From Rotaria socialis (lineage: Eukaryota; Rotifera; Eurotatoria; Philodinida; Philodinidae), in assembly GCA_905331475.1 (NCBI GenBank), contig CAJNYU010003131.1:1-64000 (forward strand): DNA of 64,000 nucleotides, written 5' to 3'. This document shows, piece by piece, positions 50,301 through 61,036 of the stretch (position 1 is the stretch's first letter; every line of letters starts with the position of its first letter). A program made the translations under genes and the position numbers. The notes under the pieces were generated by a model, which saw nothing but the letters and a program-made list of their open reading frames with translations, made no database searches and was not told where the DNA came from.

Positions 50301-53300
50301 AATTGCGGATTTCGGTTTGGCTAAAAAATTACCTTTAACACGTGAACAAAATAATGAAACAATGTGTGGCACACCTAATTATATATCTCCGTAATAGATT
50401 AATTTTTCTTTTTATTTCTCATTTCCGAAATGTTATTTCTTTAGGGAAATAGCAAGTCGAAATCCACATAGCTTTGCAACGGATGTATGGTCATTAGGTA
50501 TTCTAATTGTTACACTACTAACAGGACGTCCACCCTTCGATACTGACAGTATGTATTGTTGTTGTTGATAGAGAAATTTCAAACATTTCATTTGTTTTAA
50601 GCTGTTCATGGAACATTGAGTAAAGTTACACAAGAAAAATATGAGCTACCAACAACATTCAGTGACGAGGCTCAAGATCTTGTGAATAGCACATTAAGAA
50701 AAACACCTGAACATCGACCGACAATAATGGGTTTGTTGAATTTCTGTGTTTAAATTGGCAATTTGAAATAAACCGTTTTTTGTGCTTAAGAAATTCGGTC
50801 TCATCCTTTTTATACAAAGGAATATTCTCGCTCATCGCATTCGTATAACGAATCTAATAGCTATCAAAAATTATCATTGGTAAGATAGAAAGAAAGAAAT
50901 AGTATCGAGTTTTTATTTTTCTAAATTTAGTTGGGCCCGAATGCATCTGTTGATAGTGGTCTTGGAGTGTCGATGGGACGGCAACGATCTGTATTGAACA
51001 GTACTTCAGTGACAAATACAAATTATGCTGCTCATCAATATTCGTAAGTTTGAAAACAAAAAATGTTTAATATGTAAAGAAAAATTGAATGCATTTGAAT
51101 TTAACACATTCGATATTTTTGTGAGATCAACAAAGAACTCGCACTAAGTGGGATAGATACTGAAGCATAGAGACGATTAAATGCTTTTTTTCAAATAGAT
51201 TTTGATAAAATCATGATAGAGATCTACGTTTGAGAATAATTGAAAGAGATATGATTTAGCTGTAGAACTAGATCACATTTTCTCGATCAATCAAGTGAGA
51301 GTTTGAGAATCATCATTGAAAACGAACTTCTAAAAATGCTTGCTATTCGAATTTGAATCATGTTCTATTGGAAAGTTATAGAGATTTATCTTTGGTCGTC
51401 GGTAAAAAAAATATCTTGATGGAAGGTATACTCTACGATCAGTCAAGGACTAATATTTATTTACCGAAGAATCTAGTAAAATTTTTAATTATAGAGTTTT
51501 ATTTAAGTCTCCTCCTAAGCGCAATCGAAAAATGACTACTTGACTGACCTTAGTCACATACCCCTATGGAGATCTATTTGCAGTTGATCCGGGGTAATTA
51601 ATGAAAGCATACGTCTCTAAAGTATTTTGATAAAAAAAAATGGATATTTCAGCGGTAGTTTCAGATAAAATCAAATAGCAAACCTTTTCAGACTCCTGCG
51701 TTTAAAGATGTTTTTCAAATGCCGGCCGATGAAAATCTGTTACAGTTCTACAGTGAAATGATTGTCGCTTCTAATTAGTAAAAAGCACTGATCTCTAACT
51801 TGATTCTGTTAGAAAGCTATTTCGAAAAACACATCCGTCTTCTTTAAATTCTGGCGTCTGCAGTCGTCATGAATCTTATTTTCAAGATGAATGACTCTGT
51901 TACTCAGTTCTTTTTTTATTTTTAATTGTCTGAGATGAATGTATGTGAAAGCCTTTCAGTGAACTTCATTAGCATAAGATCATGATGAATCTCACCGGGA
52001 GACAACTAGTTCGGGTTAAAAATCTCATTACTACTTGTACTAAATTTAAATATTCTTCAGATCGGATCCAGTGTCTTCTCCAACTCCGTCTCATCACGCT
52101 ACGCCAATCTATATGAATACGAGTATACGTAATAAAATTCCACACGATGTTTTTGTATATCCAGTTTTTACTTCTACACCTGCTCAACAACAACAATCTA
52201 TTCATGGCCGACAAAGGTATTTTTCCTATGGAGACAACATTTCATTAAAGTAAATATTTTAGTCCATCATATGATATGCATTCAAATCTAACCGATTGGC
52301 TTAGTAATGGTTCACACAATGTAAATGATCCTCGTCCGGATAGTGCGACATCATCGGTCTTGTCTCGAGATAGTGGGGTTGCACGGTCTGATCCAAAATC
52401 TTCACGTGATTTTAGTGCAAAATCTGAATCAAGTTCTAAAGCGTCCCTTCACAATAATAATAATAGTAATCATTTTATGTCTAATAATTACCCATCAACA
52501 TTATTACGCAATGGATTACCATCATTATCATCATCGAATACTATTCAACGTTTATTACAACAACAACAACAGCAGCAGCAACAACAACAACAGCAACAAC
52601 AGCAACACCAAGCAACATCAAATTTCGATGCAAACAGTGAACAAATACGTGAAAAGCTTCAACCATTGAATGCACAACGATTAAAAACACTCCGTCAGGC
52701 AACAAAATCATTTATTGTAAGTGTGGAAAGAAACGTCTTGAATTGAATTCTAATTTTTAAATTCAATTAGATGAGCATTATGGACAACGGTGAAGTTGTA
52801 CTTGAAACGATGAGAACAAAGGGAACAAAACGACGTATTGTTGATGTATTTCGCGTATCAAATGATGGCTTACGTATAATAACCTATACACCTAATAGTC
52901 GCCATGGTTCACCTATAGCTGATCATCCACCACCGATACCACGTGATAAAAATGCCTATCAAGAATATGAATTCGATAAATTACCACCTGAATATTGGAA
53001 AAAATATCAATATGCACATAAGTAATTCGAAAGAAAAAATTCTTTTTCATGATTTTATTTATTTTGATTTTTGTTTAAAGATTTGTTACACTAGTTCGAT
53101 CACGAATGGCAAAAATCATACTTTACACACCAGAAGCAAAATGTTCATTAATGGAAACAGGCGTTGATTTCGAAGTTGTTTATGTGTGCGGTGTCAAAAT
53201 TTCAATATATCGAGAAAATTTTAAATATGATGATCCATTGAAAATAAAAATAAGTAATAATATTGATAAATCGGAATCATCACTAGATTTTGAACGTGTT

Positions 53301-54231
53301 GCAACACGGAATATATCTGCTGTTGAACATTTCAGTCCGGAAATACGCCAAATGCTTGATAATGCAATTACGGTATGTTAAAGCTAAGAAAAATAATAGA
53401 TTTCTAAGTTTGAACTTTTTTAGTACTATTCATTTTGTTTATCGAAAGATCAACTTCTTGAAGATAATCAACGACAATTTCCATCTATTCAAGCTTTTCC
53501 AGTTCAATTCGGAAAAAAACATGCTCAACAATCGGATCCCAATAGACCAGGTAGAAAATTCGGAGCTGTGAAAGACTAGTTTTCCTTTTCCATTGGGAGA
53601 AATTTTCGAGTTTGACTGATATAGAATTATCTTCGTCGTAGATAAATAGATGTTAGTATATCGAAAAAGTGTAGCTCGGCTTCTATTTTCATTTGAATTC
53701 TATCTCGATTCACTAATCTCAGCATGAGTGTGCGTAGGAAAGTTTCAATTTAATATCAAGTCTTCTCCCATGTGCACGACTCTCAATCAAAATTTGATGT
53801 TTAAAACTACTTTATTTTTGTTTTCGAAAAACCAAACAGGTTCAGCTTGTTCTATTGGTCGTTCTCTTTCTCAACAATTCGGTGGTTCGTCTTCAACCGT
53901 AAATGAACTATGTATCGCAGCTCAAACATCCGCTGGTGCACCGCTATCAATGACATCTACTCGACGTATATTTGCATCTGATACTGATGTGCGAGGAGTG
54001 AGAAGTTCATCATCGACAACGCCCATGTCGTCAACGGCAAATATATCTAACGCGAATGTTCATCATTCAACATCATCATCAACATTACGTACAGCTGGTT
54101 ATCATCATCAAGTAACTTATACACCTCAAACATCAATATCGCGCCCACTTTCTATTCATCCTCAACAAATATCTTCACCGTTGTATGCACCAGAAAATTT
54201 ATCGTCATCATCGCTATCGAATCGCCAGCCA

Positions 54232-54262
<31 letters not shown>

Positions 54263-54651
54263 CAACGGCAGCATCAACAATAAACAATATGAATCATAAT
54301 TATACGTCTTCAACGTCATTGAATTCTACGGCCAGTGGCGGAACAATAACGACAACTACAAATCCTGGTTTAATGCCAACAAATTCATTGTCAATTAAGT
54401 CTATCGATCCATTATTAAAAGGAACCTATCGTGTTACATTTAGTGATAATAGTACGATGATACTTCGAGCTGATTGTACCGACGGACAAATGTTTATTGA
54501 TACTCAAGGTAAACGTTATTTATTTGATCGAAGACAACAACATCAGCCAGAAGCAATTCAAGAGCGCTTAGCACTCATGCATCAAGATCATCCAGCAGAT
54601 GTTGATTATACTACATCTCAACAACAACAACAGCAACAGCAACAACAATAA
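47329..54651 (+). CDS. PLK4: Polo-like kinase 4 (PLK4/SAK)
   Basis: Fifteen exons: 47329-47376, 49632-49727, 49781-50051, 50120-50232, 50299-50390, 50445-50548, 50602-50730, 50791-50879, 50931-51043, 52061-52216, 52263-52716, 52771-53021, 53081-53372, 53424-53550 and 53840-54651 (TAA). Phases match throughout, giving 1,048 residues. The kinase has GKGGFATV, the Lys of [19 protein letters not shown] and [10 protein letters not shown]. The crypt polo boxes span about 540-770 ([21 protein letters not shown] matches PLK4) and polo box 3 is at about 960-1030 ([14 protein letters not shown]). PLK4 starts centriole duplication. The tiny first exon was chosen because DEKISHYEV aligns with the start of animal PLK4 and the phase fits; an in-frame ATG 21 bases downstream is an alternative. 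Oddities: a roughly 20-residue His/Pro/Ser insert after the third kinase strand, polyQ and polyA tracts, and two DSG motifs (about 322 and 440) resembling beta-TrCP degrons. Confidence 0.93.
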
Positions 54652-55344
54652 CAATGAAAATATTTCACAAACATATTTTGTTTTTTTTCCTTTCTTTTGC
54701 TAAAAAGCAAATATGTTATTATTATTATTATTATTATTTTTATCTCTTTTCGACAGGGTTTTTTTCACTCGTAACAACAGCAAATGTTCGTTTTTTTTCT
54801 TTTTCATTATTTGAATACACATGCACAAAATACAGAACGCATTGTCGTTCATATGCAACTATTGAAATTTATTGAGTAGCACATGTATTTTCAGGACCTT
54901 TTTTGCTTTGTGTGAAATTGAGCTAGACTAGAAGATTGTGTTTTTTTTTCTCTCTCTTCAAAATTTGCATCTTTCTCTCTCTCTCTCTCTCGCTGTTTTT
55001 TATGCTTTGTTTCGTTTCATTTTTCTTTTAAATATTATTTTTTTCTTCTTCTTTGGTTTGCTCGTGTTCTCTCGTTTTTCCAGTCGGTTTTTTCTTCCAA
55101 CAAAACACAAAACAATAATTTACACATAATATCCGTCCATTTATATGTTTCTGTTTTGATTTGTTATTATTTTTTTCTTCTTCTCTTCTATTTTGCAGTG
55201 TTGTTGTTTGTTTGATACGATTTTTCAATGAAAAACAAAGAGAGTCAAAAGTAAAACTCGTTTCATGCATTCGTACTTAGTATTAGCCAATGGCGAAGAT
55301 TCACCTTGAATATATGTGGAATGTAGGATCCCTGTGTCGCTTAC

Positions 55345-55539
55345 GTGCAGGTGGGACACATCGAGAAGGGCCGATCGTATCAGCTTATTTCACAGAATAA
55401 GAAGTATAATTCTGAAACACAAGAACAAGTTGTGAGTGAGGTAATCAGCCTCGTCCACAAAATGGGTATTTCAGCGTCGCTAAGCTTCAAGAAGGACGGA
55501 AGGATTTATTTTAAATTTTGCAAAGCACCAAATAAATGA
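55345..55539 (+). CDS. Unrecognised short open frame, possibly a gene fragment
   Basis: 64 codons ending TGA. The sequence is polar and lysine-rich (GRSYQLISQNKKYNSETQ, then SASLSFKKDGRIYFKFC) and less AT-biased than its surroundings, so it looks coding. It is preceded by GTGCAG, a possible splice acceptor at 55351. It may therefore be the last exon of a gene whose earlier exons are lost or unrecognised. No family is recognised and no function is proposed. Confidence 0.25.
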   Translation: MQVGHIEKGRSYQLISQNKKYNSETQEQVVSEVISLVHKMGISASLSFKKDGRIYFKFCKAPNK

Positions 55540-55720
55540 TAGAATGCTGAGATTTCATTAATATTGGAGCATTTCTGATCGGCACGAATATCTGCAACTA
55601 GACGTGCGTATGCATAGTCAATATAAAATTTAACTTTCCAATGGCGTCAAAAGTTCAGCACTCAAATAACACGGAAAGCTCCATTTCTAAAACTTCAAAC
55701 TAGTAGGCACTCGTTTTTAT

Positions 55721-55741
55721 ACCTACCTACCTACCTACCTA
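55721..55741. repeat. (ACCT)n microsatellite
   Basis: Five perfect ACCT units followed by a broken sixth. Intergenic. Confidence 0.85.
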
Positions 55742-56416
55742 CGTATGCTCTGTAATCTATTGGTTTAGCAGGCACTCACTTAATATTGCCCACACTCCTG
55801 CAAATCATTTTTGATTGTTCGAACAAAACTTTGCTTATTTGAATTCTCGCTGATTCCATTCAAAAGAATTTATGTTTCCCATGTATAACACACTCTACAA
55901 GCAATTCTAAAACATCTAACGCTTCTATATCACAATCGATCTTAACCACTTATTCATTATAATTAGTGTGTTGTTTCTGTTAAATAAATCAACGATCTAC
56001 ATAGCATTAAAAATTTTAAAACGAGTAATTAAATTTTATTGGAAGTTGTATTCGTACGCAGACTATTTGAAGATATTTTCTATAGACATTTTATTGGTAG
56101 TTCTTTTGCTATTGAATTCTTTTTTCTATAAAGAATTCAGCGTGAAACAAAGTTGTTTTGCGTTTTTGATTTACTTTTACATCTAAGCAAGACAGGAGAC
56201 GAAAAATTTTATTTTTCTTATCCAAATAACGTCGGCCTCCGACATGCGCTATCTTTTTTACATTAATTTCTTTCTCTTTCTGTGGATGGTTGGTTTTTAC
56301 CGAGCATTTCTGCAGCCGAGGGCGTCAAAATATATATAAAGTACCTTGATTTACATACTCCATGCACCATAATTTCTTTCGCCAAACACAGTCAACATGT
56401 TTCTTTTTCTTTTCCA

Positions 56417-59359
56417 ATGAGTAAAACGCAGAATTCCAGATCAGAAGGTAAAATAAAATTTTCTCCGCCAACGTTGTGCATGAGTCTAACGTAAGTTACC
56501 ATTCATACTAGAAAACTGATTTAATTTTTGGCTTTATATGTAAAAACAAAAAGTAACTGGTTTATATCTCATTTGTAAATTAATTCATTTTTCAATATTA
56601 TATTTAAAGATGTTGGCAATGTTGATAAAGTTAAAGAAAAATTTTCAGGAGTTGAAAGAAACAAGAATTCTCACTTATAACTATGCTGTTTGAAGTGATC
56701 AACAATCAGAGATATGAGACGTGTAGAAAGCTTAATATTATTTTGTTATTATTTAGACGCCCATGAGGCATCAAAAAGACATCGTTGTTGTCAATTTAAA
56801 ACAGGTAAGTTAAAAATATTTTTCATAGAAGAAAAAAAATGAAACCTTGCACGATCTTGATCGAGTAGCTTTTTTACATGACAATTTTGAAGTATGCCAT
56901 TCACCGTACATATATTTTTTGCGCATAGACAAAGAATGGCTCAATCTTAGGTTCAATACACAAGAATTGACTTTGAAACCTGATGAACTCACTAACGAGT
57001 TGACTTTTCCTGTTGGGAAGATTGATAATGATAAGCTGGATCGTATTCATGGTTCAATGATCGGAATGGCATTGGGCGATGCTGTGGGTGCCCATGTCGA
57101 GTTCCGATCTCGACATTACATGGTTGCACATCCTGTAGAAGGACTTGAAGGAGGTGGCACATGGGGACTAAACAAAGGACAGGTATCTTCTACTGCTATA
57201 AATTATTTAGCTACTATTTTACCATGGCAAGGAATTTGTTGTGTTCTTACTGTGTACCTAGAAAGTCATTATTTCTTCTCTACTGTACTGTATGCTATAT
57301 AGACGTTGAAGAGATCCATTTTAAAATTGACGTTCGTAACGTTTCAAGATATTTTCGAATTGTAAACGGATAAGCAAGTAGCTGCAGATATGACATGCTA
57401 ACAGGCCTAACGATTGGAAAAAGTATCGAACTATTAGCATTGTATCTTTGTTCAAATCTTGTGAAATAATTTTGATAATAGATTTTACTATAATTAATGT
57501 CTTCTGAAAATTGCATCGAGTACAGGTATGTTTGTTTCAAAGTGTCACGTTATCAAAACATTGACCGCCGTTCGGTAATCTGTAAAGAGGAAAAATATGA
57601 AGTTGGCTTTACATCTCAAAAATTTATCTTATTAGAATCAGTAATCATACAATAAAATTGTATAATATATCATTATTTTAGTTCACTGATGATACGTCCA
57701 TGGCTCTTTGTCTTGCAAATTCATTGATAGCTCGTCAGTACTATGAACCTTATGACCAACTAGTTCGTTACAAATGGTGGTATAGACATGGATACATGTC
57801 TTCTACGGGACAGTGTTTCGATATTGGTTCTGCCACTAGGCAATCGCTACTGGAATTTGAGCGCCGTCAAAAAATTTTCGCCGCTGAACATAAAATTCCT
57901 ATTGGTGAGTTGGATTTTCTTTCAGATCCTGAGCTTTTGGAAAAATTCGACGTGAACTGCAGCTCGGAAGGTGTAGCTGGTAATGGAGCTTTAATGCGAC
58001 TGACGCCTGTACCACTGTTCTTTTATGAATATCCAGTTGAAGCTGTCGAATATTCAGGACGTAGTGGATTAATTACTCACGGGGATACAAAAGCCTATGA
58101 TGCTTGTCGTTACTATGGCGCATTAATCGTGGCCGCTGTCAATGGCGTAAAAAAAGAGGAGCTACTTAACAACAACTTCTATACTACACACAAGAAATGG
58201 TTTGGTGGTACCGCACTTCACCCAGACATCCAAAATATCGCTGATGGCTCTTACAAGAAAGATGGATACGACAAAGGTATTCGAGGGAAAGGATACATTG
58301 TGAATGCTCTCGAAGCTGCCCTATGGGCCTTTTGGTCTGACAAGGGTTCTTTTCATGACGGTGTTCTTGCAGCTGTGAATCTTGGCGATGATACTGACAC
58401 AACTGCAGCCATCTATGGACAGCTAGCTGGTGCTTGCTATGGTTATAAAGAGCTACCTAAAGAATGGACAGCACAAATATATGCCAAAGAATTTATTCAA
58501 TGTTTGAGCGAATGGATTGCCTATGAAGGAGCAATATGGTCACCGGAAAAGGCCAACCCTTCAAATATATCTAGTATCACTGTTAGCAAATCACTTGAAC
58601 AAGATGATGAGATAGGTGGTGATAGATCGCCCGCAGTAGAAAGAAAACAAAAATTCTCATCAACAACACAAAAAGAAACAGCAGAAAAAATATCAAAGTC
58701 TACCAAAATGCATGGACAATTGCCTGCGAATGATGATGAATCTCGAGCAAGGAGTAGGACTATTACCGAGGCGCCTGTATTTTTGGAACCTGCTCCAGGT
58801 GATAAACTTCTATCAAATCGTCCAAGATCAGCGGGAAAGTACGATTCCGCATCTACACCTACAAGTAAGTGATTCAGAAAGAGATGGAAGTGTAACTTTC
58901 TACAGCAAACAGAAGAAGGGGCGAACGCAGGAATAAGTACAATGATAGACATGGTGTTGGATTATATATCGAAAGCTAGAGAGCGCTAGGCTCATGTGTC
59001 TACCTTCAGCAAAAGTTCTATGATTTCATCTTAAGTACACTTTTGCAACTATTTCTTGAACAATTTTTTATGGAGATCTATTTTTTTTTATAGGAGCTTA
59101 TATCTCGAGCAAAGTCAAATCTACGGAAGATGTCGGCAAGTGGCTGCAGTCATTGGATAAGCAGTACAAGAATTATGTGAAAACATTCAAAGTAAAGGAC
59201 GTCGATGGGTATTGGCTTCTAAATCACGTTGACGATGGAGTACTTTTGGGATATGGAGTCAAAGACAAAGAACATCGAAGAGATATCCTTAATGGCATTG
59301 AAAAATTAAAACAGCAATGTCCAGAACACTTTGTGGAGAAGACAGATCGACAAACTTGA
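56417..59359 (+). CDS. ADP-ribosylglycohydrolase with C-terminal SAM domain
   Basis: Five exons: 56417-56447, 56757-56804, 56929-57182, 57682-58864 and 59094-59359 (TGA), 593 residues with matched phases. The short first exon uses the GTAAAA donor because only that phase keeps exon 2 open and joined to the domain. The ARH/DraG fold spans about 60-390: GSMIGMALGDAVGAHVE, FTDDTSMAL, GVAGNGALMRL, HGDTKAYDACRYYGALI and GDDTDTTAAIYGQLAGA. These are the acidic clusters that bind two Mg2+ and ADP-ribose. It removes ADP-ribose from proteins or small molecules. A charged, probably disordered linker (about 400-505) leads to a SAM domain at about 517-575 (VGKWLQSLDKQYKNYVKTF, VDGYWLLNHV, LLGYGVKDKEHRRDIL), a protein-interaction or polymerising module. 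The fusion is uncommon. Which ADP-ribose linkage it cuts cannot be told. Confidence 0.92.
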
Positions 59360-59866
59360 GTGCGTGAATATCATTGTAAATGCGTTACTTTCCTCCATCG
59401 ATTCACAAAGACAACTATATATATTCTCTCTTTTATATAAAGATTAGTTGAATAAGTTGAATTAGACTTTGAAATGTTACTTGACTTTTAGTGTCCGTTA
59501 ACAATTCGTTACAATACGTCGATTTACCTTTCTCTTTTTCCAAATTACGATTTTTTTCTCTCTCTCTCTCAAGAATTAACATTCAAGCAATAGATATTGA
59601 AACAATTCGGAGATTACAACTCGATTGAATTAATTCTTCTGATTAACCATGTGTATCACGTACTGTGACTATATTTTTATTATTTAAACAATCAAAATAA
59701 ATAATTTTATTCATTCATATAAACTAACATAGGAAAATTCGTTACAAAAACGTGTAAGATCAACGTCGAATAGTATACTAAATTTGTTTAATTAGAAATT
59801 TCAACGTCTAAAAATAACTTTCATACTCTAACACCAATAAATCTAATTTAAAAAAAGAATCTAAAA
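59360..59866. other. Convergent 3' flank
   Basis: About 500 bp between the 3' ends of the ADP-ribosylglycohydrolase gene (+) and the epimerase gene (-). AATAAA occurs near 59696 and TTTATT near 59707, suitable as poly(A) signals for the plus and minus genes respectively. Nothing else is recognised. Confidence 0.5.
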
Positions 59867-61036
59867 TCATTCTTTATCAACCACATTAAGTACTTCATAG
59901 CAAACACCCATTGTATGATAATCTGTTTTTCCTGCAGGTGACTTTTCATCGGAATATTTTTCATTTGTAGGTGTTAATATTCTGTACCATGCGCCATATT
60001 GATGATCAACAAAATATTTCCAACTATAATCCCATATTTTATCATACCATTGCCAATATTTTTCATCGCTTAATCTATCGCCAAGTAAAGCAGCTGTTGC
60101 TAAACTTTCCGCTTGTACCCAAAAATATTTATCGCCATCATATAGATTACCTTCAAGGTCATATCCGTAAACTAATCCACCATTTTCTTCATCCCAACCA
60201 TATTTCATTGCACGATCGAACAGACGCACCGCACGTTCAAGATGCCAAGCTTGCGGATCATGTCGATCGAGTATAAGTAAAAGTTTCGCCCATTCAGTTT
60301 GATGACCAGTTTGAATCCCCCATGGACGAAAAATATTTGTTCGAACATCTTTATTATACTCAAAATTCGGTGTCCAATCCACATGATAATGTTCCCATAT
60401 TTGATAATGTAATTCTTCTGAACTATCTGTCATTACTTTAGCTAAAGTTTTTGCACGTTCTAAATAAATTTCATTCTTCGTTACTTCATATGCTGCTAGC
60501 ATAGCTTCACATGAATGCATATTATCATTTTGTCCTCGGTAATCATTTAATTGCCAATCGCCTGTTGCTTCACTTGCGTATAAACCTTTGTCTTTCAGCC
60601 AAAAATGTTCCTCCATGACGTCATACGTTTCCCGAAGCCAATCACGCGCTTCTTCGATACCAGCACGTACTGCACATGCGTAAGCTAACATCACAAATGC
60701 TAACCCGTAACAGTGATTCGCATCATCAGCTACTTTTCCATCGTAAACAACCCATGCATAGCCGCCTGTTTCTGGATTACGATGAACATTTCGAATAAAA
60801 TCCAGACCGTGACGTGTACGTTCAAGATAATCCTCTTTGCCAAAATGAACATATGCCATAGCATAATTATATACAAATCGTGTTGATGATACTAAATGCC
60901 GAGTGTGTGGATCATAAATTGTTCCATCATCTTTATAGAATTGATATAGACCGCCTTTAGGATCAACTGAGTTTTCATAAAAATCAAGTGTACGTTGTAC
61001 ATGTGAAAGTAAAAATGAGCGAGTTCGAAAATTCAT
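59867..61036 (-). CDS. AGE-family sugar epimerase/isomerase, intronless
   Basis: A single open exon of 389 residues from ATG (61036) to TAA, matching the usual length of the N-acylglucosamine 2-epimerase / mannose isomerase / cellobiose 2-epimerase family. The (alpha/alpha)6-barrel pattern is visible as repeated aromatic-rich helices. Diagnostic stretches are VSSTRFVYNYAMAY, DANHCYGLAFVMLAYA, NMHSCEAMLAAYE, TGHQTEWAKLLL (catalytic His at about 246), KYFWVQAESLATAALL and DYHTMGVCYEVL (second His at about 373). Enzymes of this family interconvert sugars such as mannose and fructose or epimerise N-acetylglucosamine. The NxHxCEA and GHQxEW forms look closer to bacterial mannose-isomerase-like members than to animal renin-binding protein. 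Neighbouring genes carry many introns and this one none, so transfer from bacteria is likely, as often reported in bdelloids. It is probably cytosolic, with no signal peptide. Confidence 0.9.
   Translation of the reverse strand: MNFRTRSFLLSHVQRTLDFYENSVDPKGGLYQFYKDDGTIYDPHTRHLVSSTRFVYNYAMAYVHFGKEDYLERTRHGLDFIRNVHRNPETGGYAWVVYDGKVADDANHCYGLAFVMLAYACAVRAGIEEARDWLRETYDVMEEHFWLKDKGLYASEATGDWQLNDYRGQNDNMHSCEAMLAAYEVTKNEIYLERAKTLAKVMTDSSEELHYQIWEHYHVDWTPNFEYNKDVRTNIFRPWGIQTGHQTEWAKLLLILDRHDPQAWHLERAVRLFDRAMKYGWDEENGGLVYGYDLEGNLYDGDKYFWVQAESLATAALLGDRLSDEKYWQWYDKIWDYSWKYFVDHQYGAWYRILTPTNEKYSDEKSPAGKTDYHTMGVCYEVLNVVDKE

Larger units (their letters stand above)
54652..56416. other. Intergenic with simple repeats
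   Basis: About 1.8 kb between PLK4 and the ADP-ribosylglycohydrolase gene. It holds an (ATT)n run near 54717-54737, a (TC)n run near 54973-54993 and an (ACCT)n run at 55721-55741. One short open frame at 55345-55539 is listed separately. The PLK4 3' untranslated region lies at the left. Confidence 0.6.
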
